Assembly (NCBI RefSeq): GCF_002001165.1 | Contig: NZ_MUNQ01000006.1 | Coordinates: forward strand, 1 to 64,000 | From: Rhodanobacter sp. C05 | GTDB taxonomy: Bacteria > Pseudomonadota > Gammaproteobacteria > Xanthomonadales > Rhodanobacteraceae | Length of the DNA stretch: 64,000 bases | Direction: 5' to 3' | The notes under the pieces: model-generated | Told to the model about the DNA's origin: nothing | Seen by the model: the letters and a program-made list of their open reading frames with translations, nothing else | The model's database searches: none | Translations under genes and position numbers: made by a program | Shown: piece after piece, positions 9,176 through 17,473 of the stretch | How the letters are laid out: each line of letters begins with the position of its first letter | How positions within the stretch are numbered: position 1 is the stretch's first letter

Positions 9176-11505
9176 CGACGGTTGGGCTCCTGCGGAACAG
9201 GGCGTCCTGCCCCGGCCGACTGGCGCAGACTGCCGGTCAGGCTGCGCCAGGCGCGATCGAGCAGGCTCTCTCGTTGTTCGGGTACCTCGCACACGCGGCC
9301 GGCGCCAATTTCATGGGCCAGCTGGGTCAGGGTCATTTCCTCGCCACGCTGGCCACGTCGGCTGACCAGCAGGCAGCGGCCGGACATCGGCGAATGCCAG
9401 GCCAGCTTGCGCCGCGCGATCTGCCCGGTAGTCGGGTCGATGAACTCGAACCAGCTGCCGAACGGCAAACTGCTCAGGTGCTGCTCGATGCGTCGTTCAC
9501 GCGGGCTGGGCTCCGGTATCTGCGCCTGATGGGCAGCCGTCGGCTCATGCCGGGTGGACGACTGCTGGATGGGCCGGGCGGGTTGACCGGATTGGGCCGC
9601 TTGGGCGGGTTGGATGAGATGGGTGGACTGATGCTCACCGAGGCGCTGATGCTGCTTCAGGCGCATGGCGAGATCGGTGGCGCTGGGCAGTTCCACCGCA
9701 AGATCGGGCTTCTCCGTCCCGAGCAGTCGCTGCGCAACCTGCTCCGCTTCCTCGGCATGCATGCCGATCTGCTGCAGGCCGTTTTCCACGTTCTGCTGCA
9801 ATTGCTGCCGGTCACCTACGGGCAGGCGGCCGAGCAACTGGTCAGTGATCGCCAATTGTTTTCCGAACGCCTCGCTGTCTTCGCCATGACGCAGCAGGGT
9901 CAGCGCCAGCACATCCGACCAGGCGCGATCCAGCAGGGCACGTAACAGTCCACGCGGTGGCGATTGCGCAAAGCGTTCGGCCATCAATTCGCCGGCGCGA
10001 TGGCGTGCCTGATCCAGCCGCTCGCGCCCTTGCGCGGCTTCCACATGGCGGCGTTCGGCAGCCTGTGCCTTGCGCGTGAGCAGGCCCAGGTGATGCTCGA
10101 TGTCGGCCAGCAGGGTGGTATACAGGCCGGCGCTAGGCGGTTCCTGGCTGGCTCGCGCCACCAGCTGTTCGAGCTTGTTGGCCAATGGTCGGTTGCTTTC
10201 GTCGTCGCTGCCGTCGAGCCAGTCGTTGGCGGCCGCGGTCACCGTGTCCAGCAGCTTGCGCGCGGGGTGCTCGCGCTTCTCGAAGAAACCCTTGTCGGCG
10301 ACCGCCATGCGCAGTACCGGCAGTTGCAGGTCGCCCAGCAGGTTGTGCGCATTGCCGCCCTGCTGCAGCTGCTGGCCGAGTTGTTCGAACAGCATGGCGA
10401 CCAGTTCCACCGTGTCGCCCTGTTCGCCAGTCAGATGGGTGTGCGGTGCGCCCAGGGGCTTGCCGACATTGAGCTGGGTCAGCAGTTCCTCGCGCAATCG
10501 CTGGGCACTGCGCAGTTCGCGACTGGCCTGGCCGGTGACCTGGGCCAGATGCTGCTGCAGCGCGCCGAGCGCCGTCTGCAATTCATCGGAACTGGCGACA
10601 TGCCCGGCCGGCTGTCCTGCCGTGCCGGCCTGATTGGCGCGTTGCTGCGCAAGCAGATCGCGCAGCGATTCCAGCACTTCGATCGAGCCGCCTGCGCCGG
10701 CCCCACCGCCGCCGGCTGCATGAGCCGTCTCGGCCACTGCTGTGGCGGGTGTCTTGGCGGGGCGTTCGCGTTTGCTGAGGTGCCGCGGGATCGGGATGCT
10801 GCGCAGTTGCGGCAGGATGCCGTCACGCTGCAGTTGTACGTTGATGCTGTCGTACAAGGGGGCCATGGGCTGGATCAGCCACTGGTCGAAACTTTGCAAC
10901 AGCAGCAGCTGGTGCGGCATCGGCAACTTCAGTTCGGTACTGGCCCGGTAAAACGCCTGGATCAGGGCATGCGGTCCCAGCGGAAGTTTCGCTCCCTCCA
11001 GCGGCGGTGCACCGACCAGTACAGCCAGCCGATAACCAAGCTCGTACAGCACGCCGCTGTGGCGGACTTCGCCGCGTGCACCCAGTTGCTCCACGGTCAT
11101 CGTCAGCTCTTGCTCGACCGGATCGAGCAGTTCAAGTGCTTTCCAGGCCTTGGTCCCGGGGGTGCTGGCCGGCGCAAGCTTGGCCGTATCAGCCTCCAGG
11201 GTGTTGAAGGCTTCGCATAGTTGTTCGATGAAGCGCTGCTCGAATCGGGTGCGGTCCTGCAGCACCCGCTGCCGGCTGCTGTAGAGATCCTGTTGCTGGG
11301 TGTGCTGACGTGCTCGCTCGGCCAGCGCGAAGAGTTGTTGCTCGAAGTCACTCAGGCAGCGTCGCAACGGTTCGTGCAACCCATCCGTGCACAGCTTGTA
11401 GCTGGTCTCGAGCAGCCGCTGGGCACGCGCAGGCCAGCGTCCGCTGTTCAGGCGGGTAGCCTGATGGGACGCGGGTAGGTCGTGCCGATCCTGTCCGACA
11501 TCCAT
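9172..11505 (-). CDS. DUF1631 domain-containing protein
   Basis: 777-aa soluble protein of the DUF1631 family, of unknown biochemical role and largely helical by composition. Recognisable blocks are RAQRLLETSYKLCTDGLHEPL at the start, FPLMPHQLLLLQSFDQWL-like PMPHQLLLLQSF near residue 205, LIDWLDG-type DTVTAAANDWLDGS near 430, and a C-terminal part (GSWFEFIDPTTGQIARRKLAW) that resembles a DUF1631/PilZ-linked beta region. It is followed by the overlapping PilZ gene, so a link to c-di-GMP signalling is inferred. No catalytic motif is evident. Confidence 0.75.
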   Translation of the reverse strand: MDVGQDRHDLPASHQATRLNSGRWPARAQRLLETSYKLCTDGLHEPLRRCLSDFEQQLFALAERARQHTQQQDLYSSRQRVLQDRTRFEQRFIEQLCEAFNTLEADTAKLAPASTPGTKAWKALELLDPVEQELTMTVEQLGARGEVRHSGVLYELGYRLAVLVGAPPLEGAKLPLGPHALIQAFYRASTELKLPMPHQLLLLQSFDQWLIQPMAPLYDSINVQLQRDGILPQLRSIPIPRHLSKRERPAKTPATAVAETAHAAGGGGAGAGGSIEVLESLRDLLAQQRANQAGTAGQPAGHVASSDELQTALGALQQHLAQVTGQASRELRSAQRLREELLTQLNVGKPLGAPHTHLTGEQGDTVELVAMLFEQLGQQLQQGGNAHNLLGDLQLPVLRMAVADKGFFEKREHPARKLLDTVTAAANDWLDGSDDESNRPLANKLEQLVARASQEPPSAGLYTTLLADIEHHLGLLTRKAQAAERRHVEAAQGRERLDQARHRAGELMAERFAQSPPRGLLRALLDRAWSDVLALTLLRHGEDSEAFGKQLAITDQLLGRLPVGDRQQLQQNVENGLQQIGMHAEEAEQVAQRLLGTEKPDLAVELPSATDLAMRLKQHQRLGEHQSTHLIQPAQAAQSGQPARPIQQSSTRHEPTAAHQAQIPEPSPRERRIEQHLSSLPFGSWFEFIDPTTGQIARRKLAWHSPMSGRCLLVSRRGQRGEEMTLTQLAHEIGAGRVCEVPEQRESLLDRAWRSLTGSLRQSAGAGRPVPQEPNRR

Positions 11506-11583
11506 GCAAAAGCCTGTCTATTCCCCCGGTGCCGCAAGTCTATGCCGGTTGTCGCGGGTATGCCATCGCTGGCAATGGCGACG

Positions 11584-12750
11584 TCAATCGAGAAAACTGG
11601 CGATCACGTCGTTGAGAAAACGCTGGCCAAGCGCAGTGGTGCGTAGTCGCTGCGGATCGTCATGCAGCCAGTCGCGCCGGCGACCTGCGGCCAGTGCCGC
11701 AGCGATGCGCTCAGGCGGCAGGCCGGTGCGCTCGCTGAAATCGGCGAGTGGTACGCCATCGATCAGGCGCAATGCGTTCAGCATGTACTCGAATGGCAGC
11801 TCGGCCGGGCTGACCACGCTGTCACCGCCGATCCGTGCTGTGCCGCCAGCCGCTTCCAGGTAGGCGCGCGGATGGCGGGCTTTCCAGCGCCGGTGCACCT
11901 GGCCCGTGCCGGGATCGCTCAGCTTGCCGTGCGCACCGGCACCGATGCCGAGGTAGTCGCCGAAACGCCAGTAATTGAGATTGTGCGTGCAGCGCCGGTC
12001 GGGCAGGGCATACGCGGAGATTTCGTACTGGCCATAGCCGGCAGCGGCGAGGCGGCCTTCACAGGCTTCCTGCATCGCCCAGGCGTGATCGTCATCCGGC
12101 AGCGGCGGTGGGTTGGCGGCGAACGCGGTGTTCGGCTCCAGGGTCAGCTGGTAGTGCGAGATGTGAGTGGGCTTGAGCGCGACGGCGCGCTCCACATCGA
12201 CCAGTGCGCCATCCAGGGTCTGCTGCGGCAGTGCGTACATCAGATCGAGGTTGATGTTGGTGTAGCCGGCGTCCTGCGCCGACTTCACCGCGGCTTCCGC
12301 TTCATTCGCCGAATGAATGCGGCCGAGTCGCTTCAGCTTGTCGTCGTCGAAGCTCTGCACGCCAAAGGAGATGCGATTGACGCCGGCGGCCAGATAACCG
12401 TCAAAGCGACCGTGCTCGACGGTGCCGGGATTGGTTTCCAGGGTGATTTCGGCGTTGTCGGCCAGCGGCAGGCGTTCGCGTACGCCATCAAGCAGGCGGT
12501 CGATCAGTTCGGGCGAAAAGAGGCTTGGCGTGCCGCCGCCGAAAAAGATGCTGATGACGGACCGGCCTTCGAGCGCCGCACCAAAGTCGGCGCGATCGGC
12601 ATCCAGGTCGGCGAGCAGATGGTCGATGTAGTCGGCATACGGCGGCGGCTCGCTGCGCAGGCCATGCGAGTTGAAATCGCAGTACGGGCACTTCTTCACG
12701 CACCACGGCATGTGGATGTACAGCGACAACGGCGGTGCAAGCAGACTCAT
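11584..12750 (-). CDS. hemW: Radical SAM haem chaperone HemW
   Basis: 388-aa radical SAM protein. The 4Fe-4S motif WCVKKCPYCDFNSH (CxxxCxxC) is at residues 16-23, followed by FFGGGTPSLF and the E-rich SAM-binding block ITLETNPGT. Length and the absence of the HemN N-terminal extension favour HemW, a haem-delivery protein, over coproporphyrinogen dehydrogenase. The ATG overlaps the rdgB stop (ATGA). A long in-frame upstream extension is antisense-like sequence over rdgB and is rejected. Confidence 0.93.
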   Translation of the reverse strand: MSLLAPPLSLYIHMPWCVKKCPYCDFNSHGLRSEPPPYADYIDHLLADLDADRADFGAALEGRSVISIFFGGGTPSLFSPELIDRLLDGVRERLPLADNAEITLETNPGTVEHGRFDGYLAAGVNRISFGVQSFDDDKLKRLGRIHSANEAEAAVKSAQDAGYTNINLDLMYALPQQTLDGALVDVERAVALKPTHISHYQLTLEPNTAFAANPPPLPDDDHAWAMQEACEGRLAAAGYGQYEISAYALPDRRCTHNLNYWRFGDYLGIGAGAHGKLSDPGTGQVHRRWKARHPRAYLEAAGGTARIGGDSVVSPAELPFEYMLNALRLIDGVPLADFSERTGLPPERIAAALAAGRRRDWLHDDPQRLRTTALGQRFLNDVIASFLD

Positions 12751-13349
12751 GCGTGGCGAAGTTCGCGCAGCCGCTCGTGCAGCAGCACGAGTGCCTGGCC
12801 GCGATGGCTGAGCTTTTTCTTCAGGGTGTCGTCCATCTCGGCGACGCTCTGGCTGTAGCCGGTGGGCAGGAAAACCGGGTTGTAGCCGAAACCGCCGCTG
12901 CCGCGACCTTCGGGGAGAATGTGACCGTGCCAGCGTGCCTCGGCGATCAACGGGGACGGATCGTCGGCATGCTGCAGCAACACCAGCACACAGATGAAGA
13001 ACGCGCCGCGCTGTTCTGCCGGCACGCCATCGAGTTCGCGCAGAAGCTTGGCGTTGTTCGCCGCCGCATCGCCGTGGCCGCCGCTGTAGCGCGCCGAATA
13101 CAGCCCCGGTGCGCCGTGCAGGTGATCCACGCACAGGCCCGAGTCGTCCGCCAGCGCAGGCAGGCCGCTGGCCTGTGCGGCATGGCGTGCCTTGAGCAAG
13201 GCGTTCTCGACGAAGGTCAGGCCGGTTTCTTCGGCATCCTCGATGCCGAGACTGCCCTGGGCAATGACCTCGAGACCGCTGTCGGCAAGCAGTGCACCGA
13301 ACTCCTTGAGCTTGCCCGGGTTGCTGCTGGCCAGGACGATGCGCGACAT
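12747..13349 (-). CDS. rdgB: XTP/dITP pyrophosphatase (RdgB/HAM1)
   Basis: 200-aa house-cleaning nucleotide pyrophosphatase that removes ITP, dITP and XTP. Family motifs: SSNPGKLKEF at the N-terminus, TFVENALLKARHAA, ADDSGLCVD, and GGFGYNPVFLP with the later KKLSHRGQAL. Full length. It sits between rph and hemW on the minus strand, 5 nt after rph, in the rph-rdgB-hemW operon order common in gammaproteobacteria. Confidence 0.97.
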   Translation of the reverse strand: MSRIVLASSNPGKLKEFGALLADSGLEVIAQGSLGIEDAEETGLTFVENALLKARHAAQASGLPALADDSGLCVDHLHGAPGLYSARYSGGHGDAAANNAKLLRELDGVPAEQRGAFFICVLVLLQHADDPSPLIAEARWHGHILPEGRGSGGFGYNPVFLPTGYSQSVAEMDDTLKKKLSHRGQALVLLHERLRELRHA

Positions 13350-13354
13350 CGGGT

Positions 13355-14086
13355 TCAGCCTTGCGCCAGGGCAGCGCGCTGTGCGACCACCAGTTCGCCA
13401 ATGCCTTTCTCGGCCAGCGCCAGCAGTGCATCCATCTCGTCGCGGCGGAACGCATGGCCTTCGGCGGTGCCCTGTACCTCGATGAAGCCGCCGCCATCAT
13501 TCATCACGACGTTCATGTCGGTGTCGCAATTCGCATCCTCGGCGTAATCCAGGTCGAGCACCGGCATGCCCTGGTAAATGCCTACGGATACGGCTGCGAC
13601 CGCACCGACGATCGGGTTGCGCTTGAGGTTTTCGCGCTTCATCAGGAGGTTCACTGCGTCGACCAAGGCCACGTAAGCGCCGGTGATCGCCGCAGTGCGG
13701 GTGCCCCCATCGGCCTGCAATACGTCGCAATCGAGCGTGATCACGCGTTCGCCCAGTGCCTGGCGGTTGATACAGGCGCGCAGCGAGCGACCGATCAACC
13801 GCTGGATTTCCATCGTGCGGCCGCCCTGGCCACCGCGCGCGGCTTCACGCTGCATGCGGGTGTTGGTGGCGCGCGGAAGCATGCCGTATTCGGCGGTGAC
13901 CCAGCCCTCGCCCTTGCCGCGCAGCCATGCCGGTGCGCGATCCTCGATGCTGGCGGTGCACAGCACGCGGGTGTCGCCGAAGCTCACCAGCACCGAACCC
14001 TCGGCGTGGCGGGTATAGTGGCGTTCGATGCTGACGGTGCGCAGCTGGTCGCTGGTGCGGCCACTGGGGCGGGTGACGGGATTCAT
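13355..14086 (-). CDS. rph: Ribonuclease PH
   Basis: 243-aa phosphorolytic 3'-5' exoribonuclease that trims tRNA 3' ends. The start [16 protein letters not shown] is the family start; the phosphate-binding and catalytic blocks [16 protein letters not shown] and [15 protein letters not shown] are complete, as is [17 protein letters not shown]. Divergent from yicC across a 93-bp gap (14087-14179), an arrangement shared with E. coli. The C-terminus (AQRAALAQG) is intact, unlike the frameshifted E. coli K-12 gene. Confidence 0.97.
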   Translation of the reverse strand: MNPVTRPSGRTSDQLRTVSIERHYTRHAEGSVLVSFGDTRVLCTASIEDRAPAWLRGKGEGWVTAEYGMLPRATNTRMQREAARGGQGGRTMEIQRLIGRSLRACINRQALGERVITLDCDVLQADGGTRTAAITGAYVALVDAVNLLMKRENLKRNPIVGAVAAVSVGIYQGMPVLDLDYAEDANCDTDMNVVMNDGGGFIEVQGTAEGHAFRRDEMDALLALAEKGIGELVVAQRAALAQG

Positions 14087-14179
14087 GGGGTGGTTCCTGG
14101 CGTCGCTTGGCCGGATTGGGCAAGGCGGGACGGGAGAGTTTACCATTGCGTCCTTTCCCCACGTCCGGACGGCGCCCCA

Positions 14180-15043
14180 ATGATCCGCAGCATGACGGCT
14201 TACGCCAGTGCCGAAACCACCGGTCCCGCCGGCACGCTCAGCTGCGAGCTGCGTACGGTCAACCACCGCTATCTGGAACTGAGCCCGCGCCTGCCGGACG
14301 AATTGCGTAACTTCGAGTCGCAGCTGCGCGAGCGGGTGGCGGCGAAACTGTCGCGCGGCAAGCTCGATATGACCGTGCGTTTGCGCAGCGGCGATGCGCG
14401 CAACGACTCGTTGCAGGTCAACAGCGCGCTGCTGTCGCGGCTGTCGGAGCTGAATCTGGACATGACTGCGCTGTTTCCCGGCATGCAGGTGCAATTCACC
14501 GAATTGTTGCGCTTCCCCGGCGTGATGCAGCAGGCCGAGACGGATCCGGAAGCGCAGCAGGCCGCGTTGTTCGATGTGCTCGATCGCGCGCTGGACGCCT
14601 TGACCGCCACTCGCGAGCGCGAGGGCGAGAAGCTGGGCGAGATCCTGCACGACAAGCTCGACGGCATCGAGCGCGTGGTCACCGACGTGCGTGGCTGGAT
14701 GCCGGAAATTCGCGCTGCGCTGCGGACCCGACTGGAAACGCGACTGGCCGATCTGAAGCAGCCGGTCGAGGCGGGCCGGCTGGAACAGGAGTTGGTGCTC
14801 CAGATCACCCGCACCGATGTCGACGAGGAGCTGGATCGGCTCAGCACGCACATCAGTGAAACGCGGCGGGTGCTCGGGCTGCAGGAGCCGGTTGGCCGCC
14901 GGCTGGATTTCCTGATGCAGGAGTTCAACCGCGAGGCGAACACCTTGGGCTCCAAGTCGGTCGATGCGCGCAGCACCAATGCCGCGGTCGAACTGAAAGT
15001 GCTGATCGAGCAGATGCGCGAACAGGTGCAAAACATTGAATAG
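14180..15043 (+). CDS. yicC: YicC family endoribonuclease
   Basis: 287-aa YicC protein, a family shown in E. coli to be an endoribonuclease that promotes small RNA turnover. The N-terminus [12 protein letters not shown] and the block [18 protein letters not shown] are diagnostic, as is the C-terminal [30 protein letters not shown] much longer in-frame upstream extension runs through rph on the opposite strand and is rejected; the ATG at 14180 is the family start. gmk normally follows directly; here about 8.3 kb intervenes. Confidence 0.95.
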   Translation: MIRSMTAYASAETTGPAGTLSCELRTVNHRYLELSPRLPDELRNFESQLRERVAAKLSRGKLDMTVRLRSGDARNDSLQVNSALLSRLSELNLDMTALFPGMQVQFTELLRFPGVMQQAETDPEAQQAALFDVLDRALDALTATREREGEKLGEILHDKLDGIERVVTDVRGWMPEIRAALRTRLETRLADLKQPVEAGRLEQELVLQITRTDVDEELDRLSTHISETRRVLGLQEPVGRRLDFLMQEFNREANTLGSKSVDARSTNAAVELKVLIEQMREQVQNIE

Positions 15044-15090
15044 TGTTTAAGGCCGTCCGACACGGTCCAATCCACAGGCAAGAATCCCAC

Positions 15091-15116
15091 AAAGCCCGCT
15101 ATATGCGGGCTTTTTC
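15091..15116 (+). terminator. Intrinsic terminator after yicC
   Basis: A 9-bp stem (AAAGCCCGC paired with GCGGGCTTT) with a TATAT loop, followed by a run of T. It lies about 50 nt past the yicC stop and separates yicC from the accessory block. Confidence 0.85.
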
Positions 15117-15160
15117 ATCTTTAACGCAATCCGACGGTGTCCAACTGCATCCAGTGATGA

Positions 15161-15172
15161 GGTTGTACCCAC
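15161..15172. repeat. GGTTGTACCCAC repeat, left copy
   Basis: The 12-mer GGTTGTACCCAC recurs exactly at 19521-19532, and a shorter form TTGTACCCAC sits at 19511-19520. A partly inverted GGGTACA follows here at 15174-15180. Such TTGTACCCA-type repeats are often seen at the ends of integrated elements, so this may be an old attachment or insertion footprint; that reading is speculative. Confidence 0.4.
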
Positions 15173-15316
15173 AGGGTACAAAGGTGATTTTTGTAGGTAC
15201 ACGGTGTTTTCGGCACAGGTGAGGCGACGATGCAGAAGCCAAGACCATGAAGGTCAGCGTAGGCGAGCTGGACCGGCTGACAATATCGGAGCGCGAAGGC
15301 AGCCGCGGGCAGGTAT

Positions 15317-15535
15317 TTGCTGACGTGGATCCGTGGTGAACCGGTTGAGGGTACTGAACTGCTGGTGGATATCTGCCGCGTGCTGCACCAGCACGTCATC
15401 GCTGATGCCCCGACGATCACCGCCGCGGCGCTGTGGTCGGTGCACACCTGGTGCATGGATGTACTCACGGTGTTGCCGCTGACCGCACACATCGCGCGCG
15501 AGGGAATAACGCAACCCAAAAAAAATGGCGCCTGA
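15317..15535 (+). pseudogene. Relic of a phage/element DUF3631-type primase-helicase
   Basis: A roughly 70-codon open stretch without a good start (begins at TTG). The core LHQHVIADAPTITAAALWSVHTWCMDV resembles the segment just before the Walker A motif in DUF3631/DNA-primase-helicase proteins of mobile elements (pattern: ...AALW..HT...D...). The Walker motif is missing and the frame runs into a poly-A tract and hairpin. A separate 30-codon frame at 15247 (MKVSVGELDRLT) may be its frameshifted upstream part. The remaining sequence 15117-15246 shows no gene. Confidence 0.4.
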
Positions 15536-15549
15536 GGGGGTCGGGCGCC
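15518..15549 (-). terminator. Minus-strand intrinsic terminator
   Basis: On the minus strand, GGCGCC ... GGCGCC can form a stem with an 11-base loop and is followed by a run of eight T. No minus-strand gene clearly reads into it. A near-identical element lies at 19675-19704. Both are followed on the plus strand by a lux-box-like site 120-140 bp later. Confidence 0.5.
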
Positions 15550-15669
15550 GAAATGTATCGATTGAACAAACCACGGAAGTCACCGCTTGTCCGAGCATCA
15601 GCCATGCGGCAGATGCTCGGTGAACTTGGGCGACCCTTGGCAACGATAGACAGATGCTCTTTCGGGCGA

Positions 15670-15689
15670 ACCTGTAGGTTCTCCCAGTT
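15670..15689 (+). promoter_or_regulatory. lux-box-like operator upstream of 69-aa gene
   Basis: ACCTGTAGGTTCTCCCAGTT matches the first nine bases of the Vibrio fischeri lux box (ACCTGTAGGATCGTACAGGT) and keeps CAG-T near the end. The dyad is imperfect. It lies about 63 bp upstream of the small gene at 15753, a plausible distance for LuxR-type activation. It would be bound by the LuxR encoded at 19998-20711; that is inferred. Confidence 0.55.
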
Positions 15690-15752
15690 CTTCGGCGTGT
15701 CTTCAGATGACACATTGGCTCTGCATGGTTGCCGGGAGTCAGGGGAAGGGAG

Positions 15753-15962
15753 ATGCCACACACTATCTATGTTGTTCAAGGTTTCCGCAGTGGGTGCAAG
15801 GCGATCACTCAGTGCTTCAAAAGCGAAGCACTGGCTAGGGAGCGCGCGGCTTACCTTGGAGGGTCATTCGATAGTGTCGTTATGTGGCGTCACACAGCCG
15901 ACCCCGATACAGGCAACTATGACGGACCCGGCGTGCTTATGAATGTGGGAGTGGCGCCATAG
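15753..15962 (+). CDS. Small conserved hypothetical protein, possibly quorum-regulated
   Basis: 69-aa protein (MPHTIYVVQGFRSGCKAITQ...) with no recognised domain. It has an alternating hydrophobic N-terminal strand, a Cys pair region, an AxxRAAYL helix and an acidic D-P-D-T-G-N-Y-D turn. The layout resembles small single-domain proteins common in proteobacteria that share a YVVQ start and a late D-x-x-T-G-x-Y-D turn, but I cannot name the family. The start is supported by a purine-rich AGGGGAAGGGAG directly upstream. The lux box at 15670 suggests control by AHL signal. Confidence 0.6.
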   Translation: MPHTIYVVQGFRSGCKAITQCFKSEALARERAAYLGGSFDSVVMWRHTADPDTGNYDGPGVLMNVGVAP

Positions 15963-16145
15963 ATTCTTGGCAAAAAAAGGACCCGCAGCGGGGGCGGTGG
16001 ATGCTCTACAGGGCCGCGAGGACTGCGGCAAACCTGAGACGGCGTGAGTAACAGCGCGAACATTAAGGCTCACTCAGATCTTCACGTTGCCGTCTATGCA
16101 TCGAGAGGTAGTCTGGGCTCACCCGGGTTAAAGCAGGCGCAAGCT

Positions 16146-16664
16146 ATGGACGAAGGAATGAAGGCGTGTCCCGCATGCGGCGAGGCGATCCAGGCTGCTG
16201 CCCATAAATGCCGATATTGCGGTACGGATCTGGATGCTTATGTGGCATCGAAGGAAACAGCGGTCGAAAAGACGCTTTTCTCGGGTCACCCAAAAGTGAT
16301 CTACACCTTTAGCCAGTACTTCTTTGTGATCATCACGCTTGGCATCGCGTTGCTGGTCTACTGGCTGCGTAGTCTGTCCACCACGTTCACGATCACCACA
16401 CAACGTGTGCGCTTTGAGCGCGGGATTCTCTCCAAGACACAGGACAATCTCGAACTGTTCCGTGTCGATCACTTCGACCTGCTGAAGCCACTTGGTATGC
16501 GGTTGCTTGGCCTATGTCAGGTGCACATGCACTCGTCCGATGAAGGGATGACTTCGGTCTATCTGTATGGGATACCGGGCTTAGAAGGGCTGGCCGATAC
16601 ATTGCGCGAGTGCTCGTTACGCGAACGCACGCGCCGCCGCGTCATGCCGATCGAACACATGTGA
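16146..16664 (+). CDS. Zinc-ribbon plus bacterial PH-domain membrane protein
   Basis: 172-aa protein. It has an N-terminal zinc ribbon (CPACGEAIQAAAHKCRYCG, CxxC...CxxC) at about residues 8-26, then a membrane hairpin (YTFSQYFFVIITLGIALLVYWL), then a YdbS/bPH2-type PH domain (TTFTITTQRVRFERGILSKTQDNLELFRVDHFDLLKP). Such proteins may sense or scaffold membranes; function unknown. The ATG at 16146 was chosen because it keeps the zinc ribbon near the N-terminus; an in-frame upstream start at 16044 and a downstream ATG at 16158 are alternatives. Confidence 0.75.
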   Translation: MDEGMKACPACGEAIQAAAHKCRYCGTDLDAYVASKETAVEKTLFSGHPKVIYTFSQYFFVIITLGIALLVYWLRSLSTTFTITTQRVRFERGILSKTQDNLELFRVDHFDLLKPLGMRLLGLCQVHMHSSDEGMTSVYLYGIPGLEGLADTLRECSLRERTRRRVMPIEHM

Positions 16665-16681
16665 GGGTCGGTTAGGCAACG

Positions 16682-16996
16682 CTACAGCCAGCGCGATACC
16701 CCACCATGGTGCGAACACGTTCCTCGATGACTCTGGCTAAAGCTGTAGCTGCCATCGCGGCACCGGGCAGTCGCACCGGTGGGCGCGTTACCAGACACTG
16801 TATGCGCAGGCCGGTGCACTGTATTGCCGGCTTTGTTGACGTAGCTCCCCGACTCGATCAGGCGATCATCGTGTGCAGATGGTGTCTGCTGCGTTCGTTG
16901 CGCGGGCTGGGGCGGGGTGAGTTGGTAGGCCGGTGCGGTGGTAGCGAACACGCATGCCAGACCAAGCACGGCCGCCAGGATAAGTTGCCGATACAT
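16682..16996 (-). CDS. DUF3761-like small secreted protein
   Basis: 104-aa protein with a signal peptide (MYRQLILAAVLGLACVFATTAPAYQ) and a C-terminal domain carrying GSYVNKAGNTVHRPAHT and CRDGSYSFSQSHRGTCSHHGGVSRWL. The CxDGSYSxSxxxxGTCSHHGGV motif is that of DUF3761. It is probably periplasmic or exported; the two Cys likely form a disulfide. The start is set by GGGGGAG just upstream; longer starts (17008, 17113) fit worse. Transcribed toward the zinc-ribbon gene, with convergent ends 17 bp apart. Confidence 0.8.
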   Translation of the reverse strand: MYRQLILAAVLGLACVFATTAPAYQLTPPQPAQRTQQTPSAHDDRLIESGSYVNKAGNTVHRPAHTVSGNAPTGATARCRDGSYSFSQSHRGTCSHHGGVSRWL

Positions 16997-17473
16997 ATAC
17001 TCCCCCATCTGCCGGCGAGCTCCGGTCAGCGCATGCCCCCTGACACGCCAAGTCAATATAGTCCCCGTCATAGTCCCCGTCCGCCGACATGGCATCAGCT
17101 TCGGCCTACACACTCGCGCACGCTTCGCTGATGACCGATCAGTCCCCGCGCTGCCTCCTGACCTTGCCCCGCGAGTCCGGCCACCAATCTGACAGGTGTT
17201 AGGCCATTGCCAAATGGCCGCCCATCTTGATTAGTTAAAAACCTGTAAGAACTACGGGTGGCCAGCTCCTCAGCGAGTATGGTGCTATAGACGGCAACCT
17301 AGAGCAGGCCTTTCTGCTTCGGCTGAAAGGTTCCTAGGAATTCCAAGGGGAAACGCGTACCACGCGTCATTTAACTCAGTTCTAGGCTGAGGTGGTGTGT
17401 GAACCACGGGGCGAGCTGACGCCTTGGCCTGGAATCTCCCGAGCACTCCTCTCACTCCAACATGGTCTAAGTC
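16997..17473. other. Intergenic stretch, no gene seen
   Basis: 477 bp between the divergent DUF3761-like and NUDIX genes, presumably carrying both promoters. It is less GC-rich than the core. A weak lux-box-like sequence (ACCTGTAAGAACTACGGGT, 17241-17259) has half-sites one base too close together. No RNA gene recognised. Confidence 0.5.

Noticed and set aside
11584-13500. 638-aa version of HemW
   Set aside because: The extra N-terminal part runs across rdgB in another frame and has no family similarity; the ATG at 12750 is the family start.
13361-15043. 560-aa version of YicC
   Set aside because: The extension is antisense to rph; YicC starts at MIRSMTAYA.
17241-17259. Possible lux box before the NUDIX gene
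   Set aside because: Half-sites ACCTGT and ACGGGT are only 7 bases apart instead of 8 and the dyad is imperfect; it is over 200 bp from the start codon.
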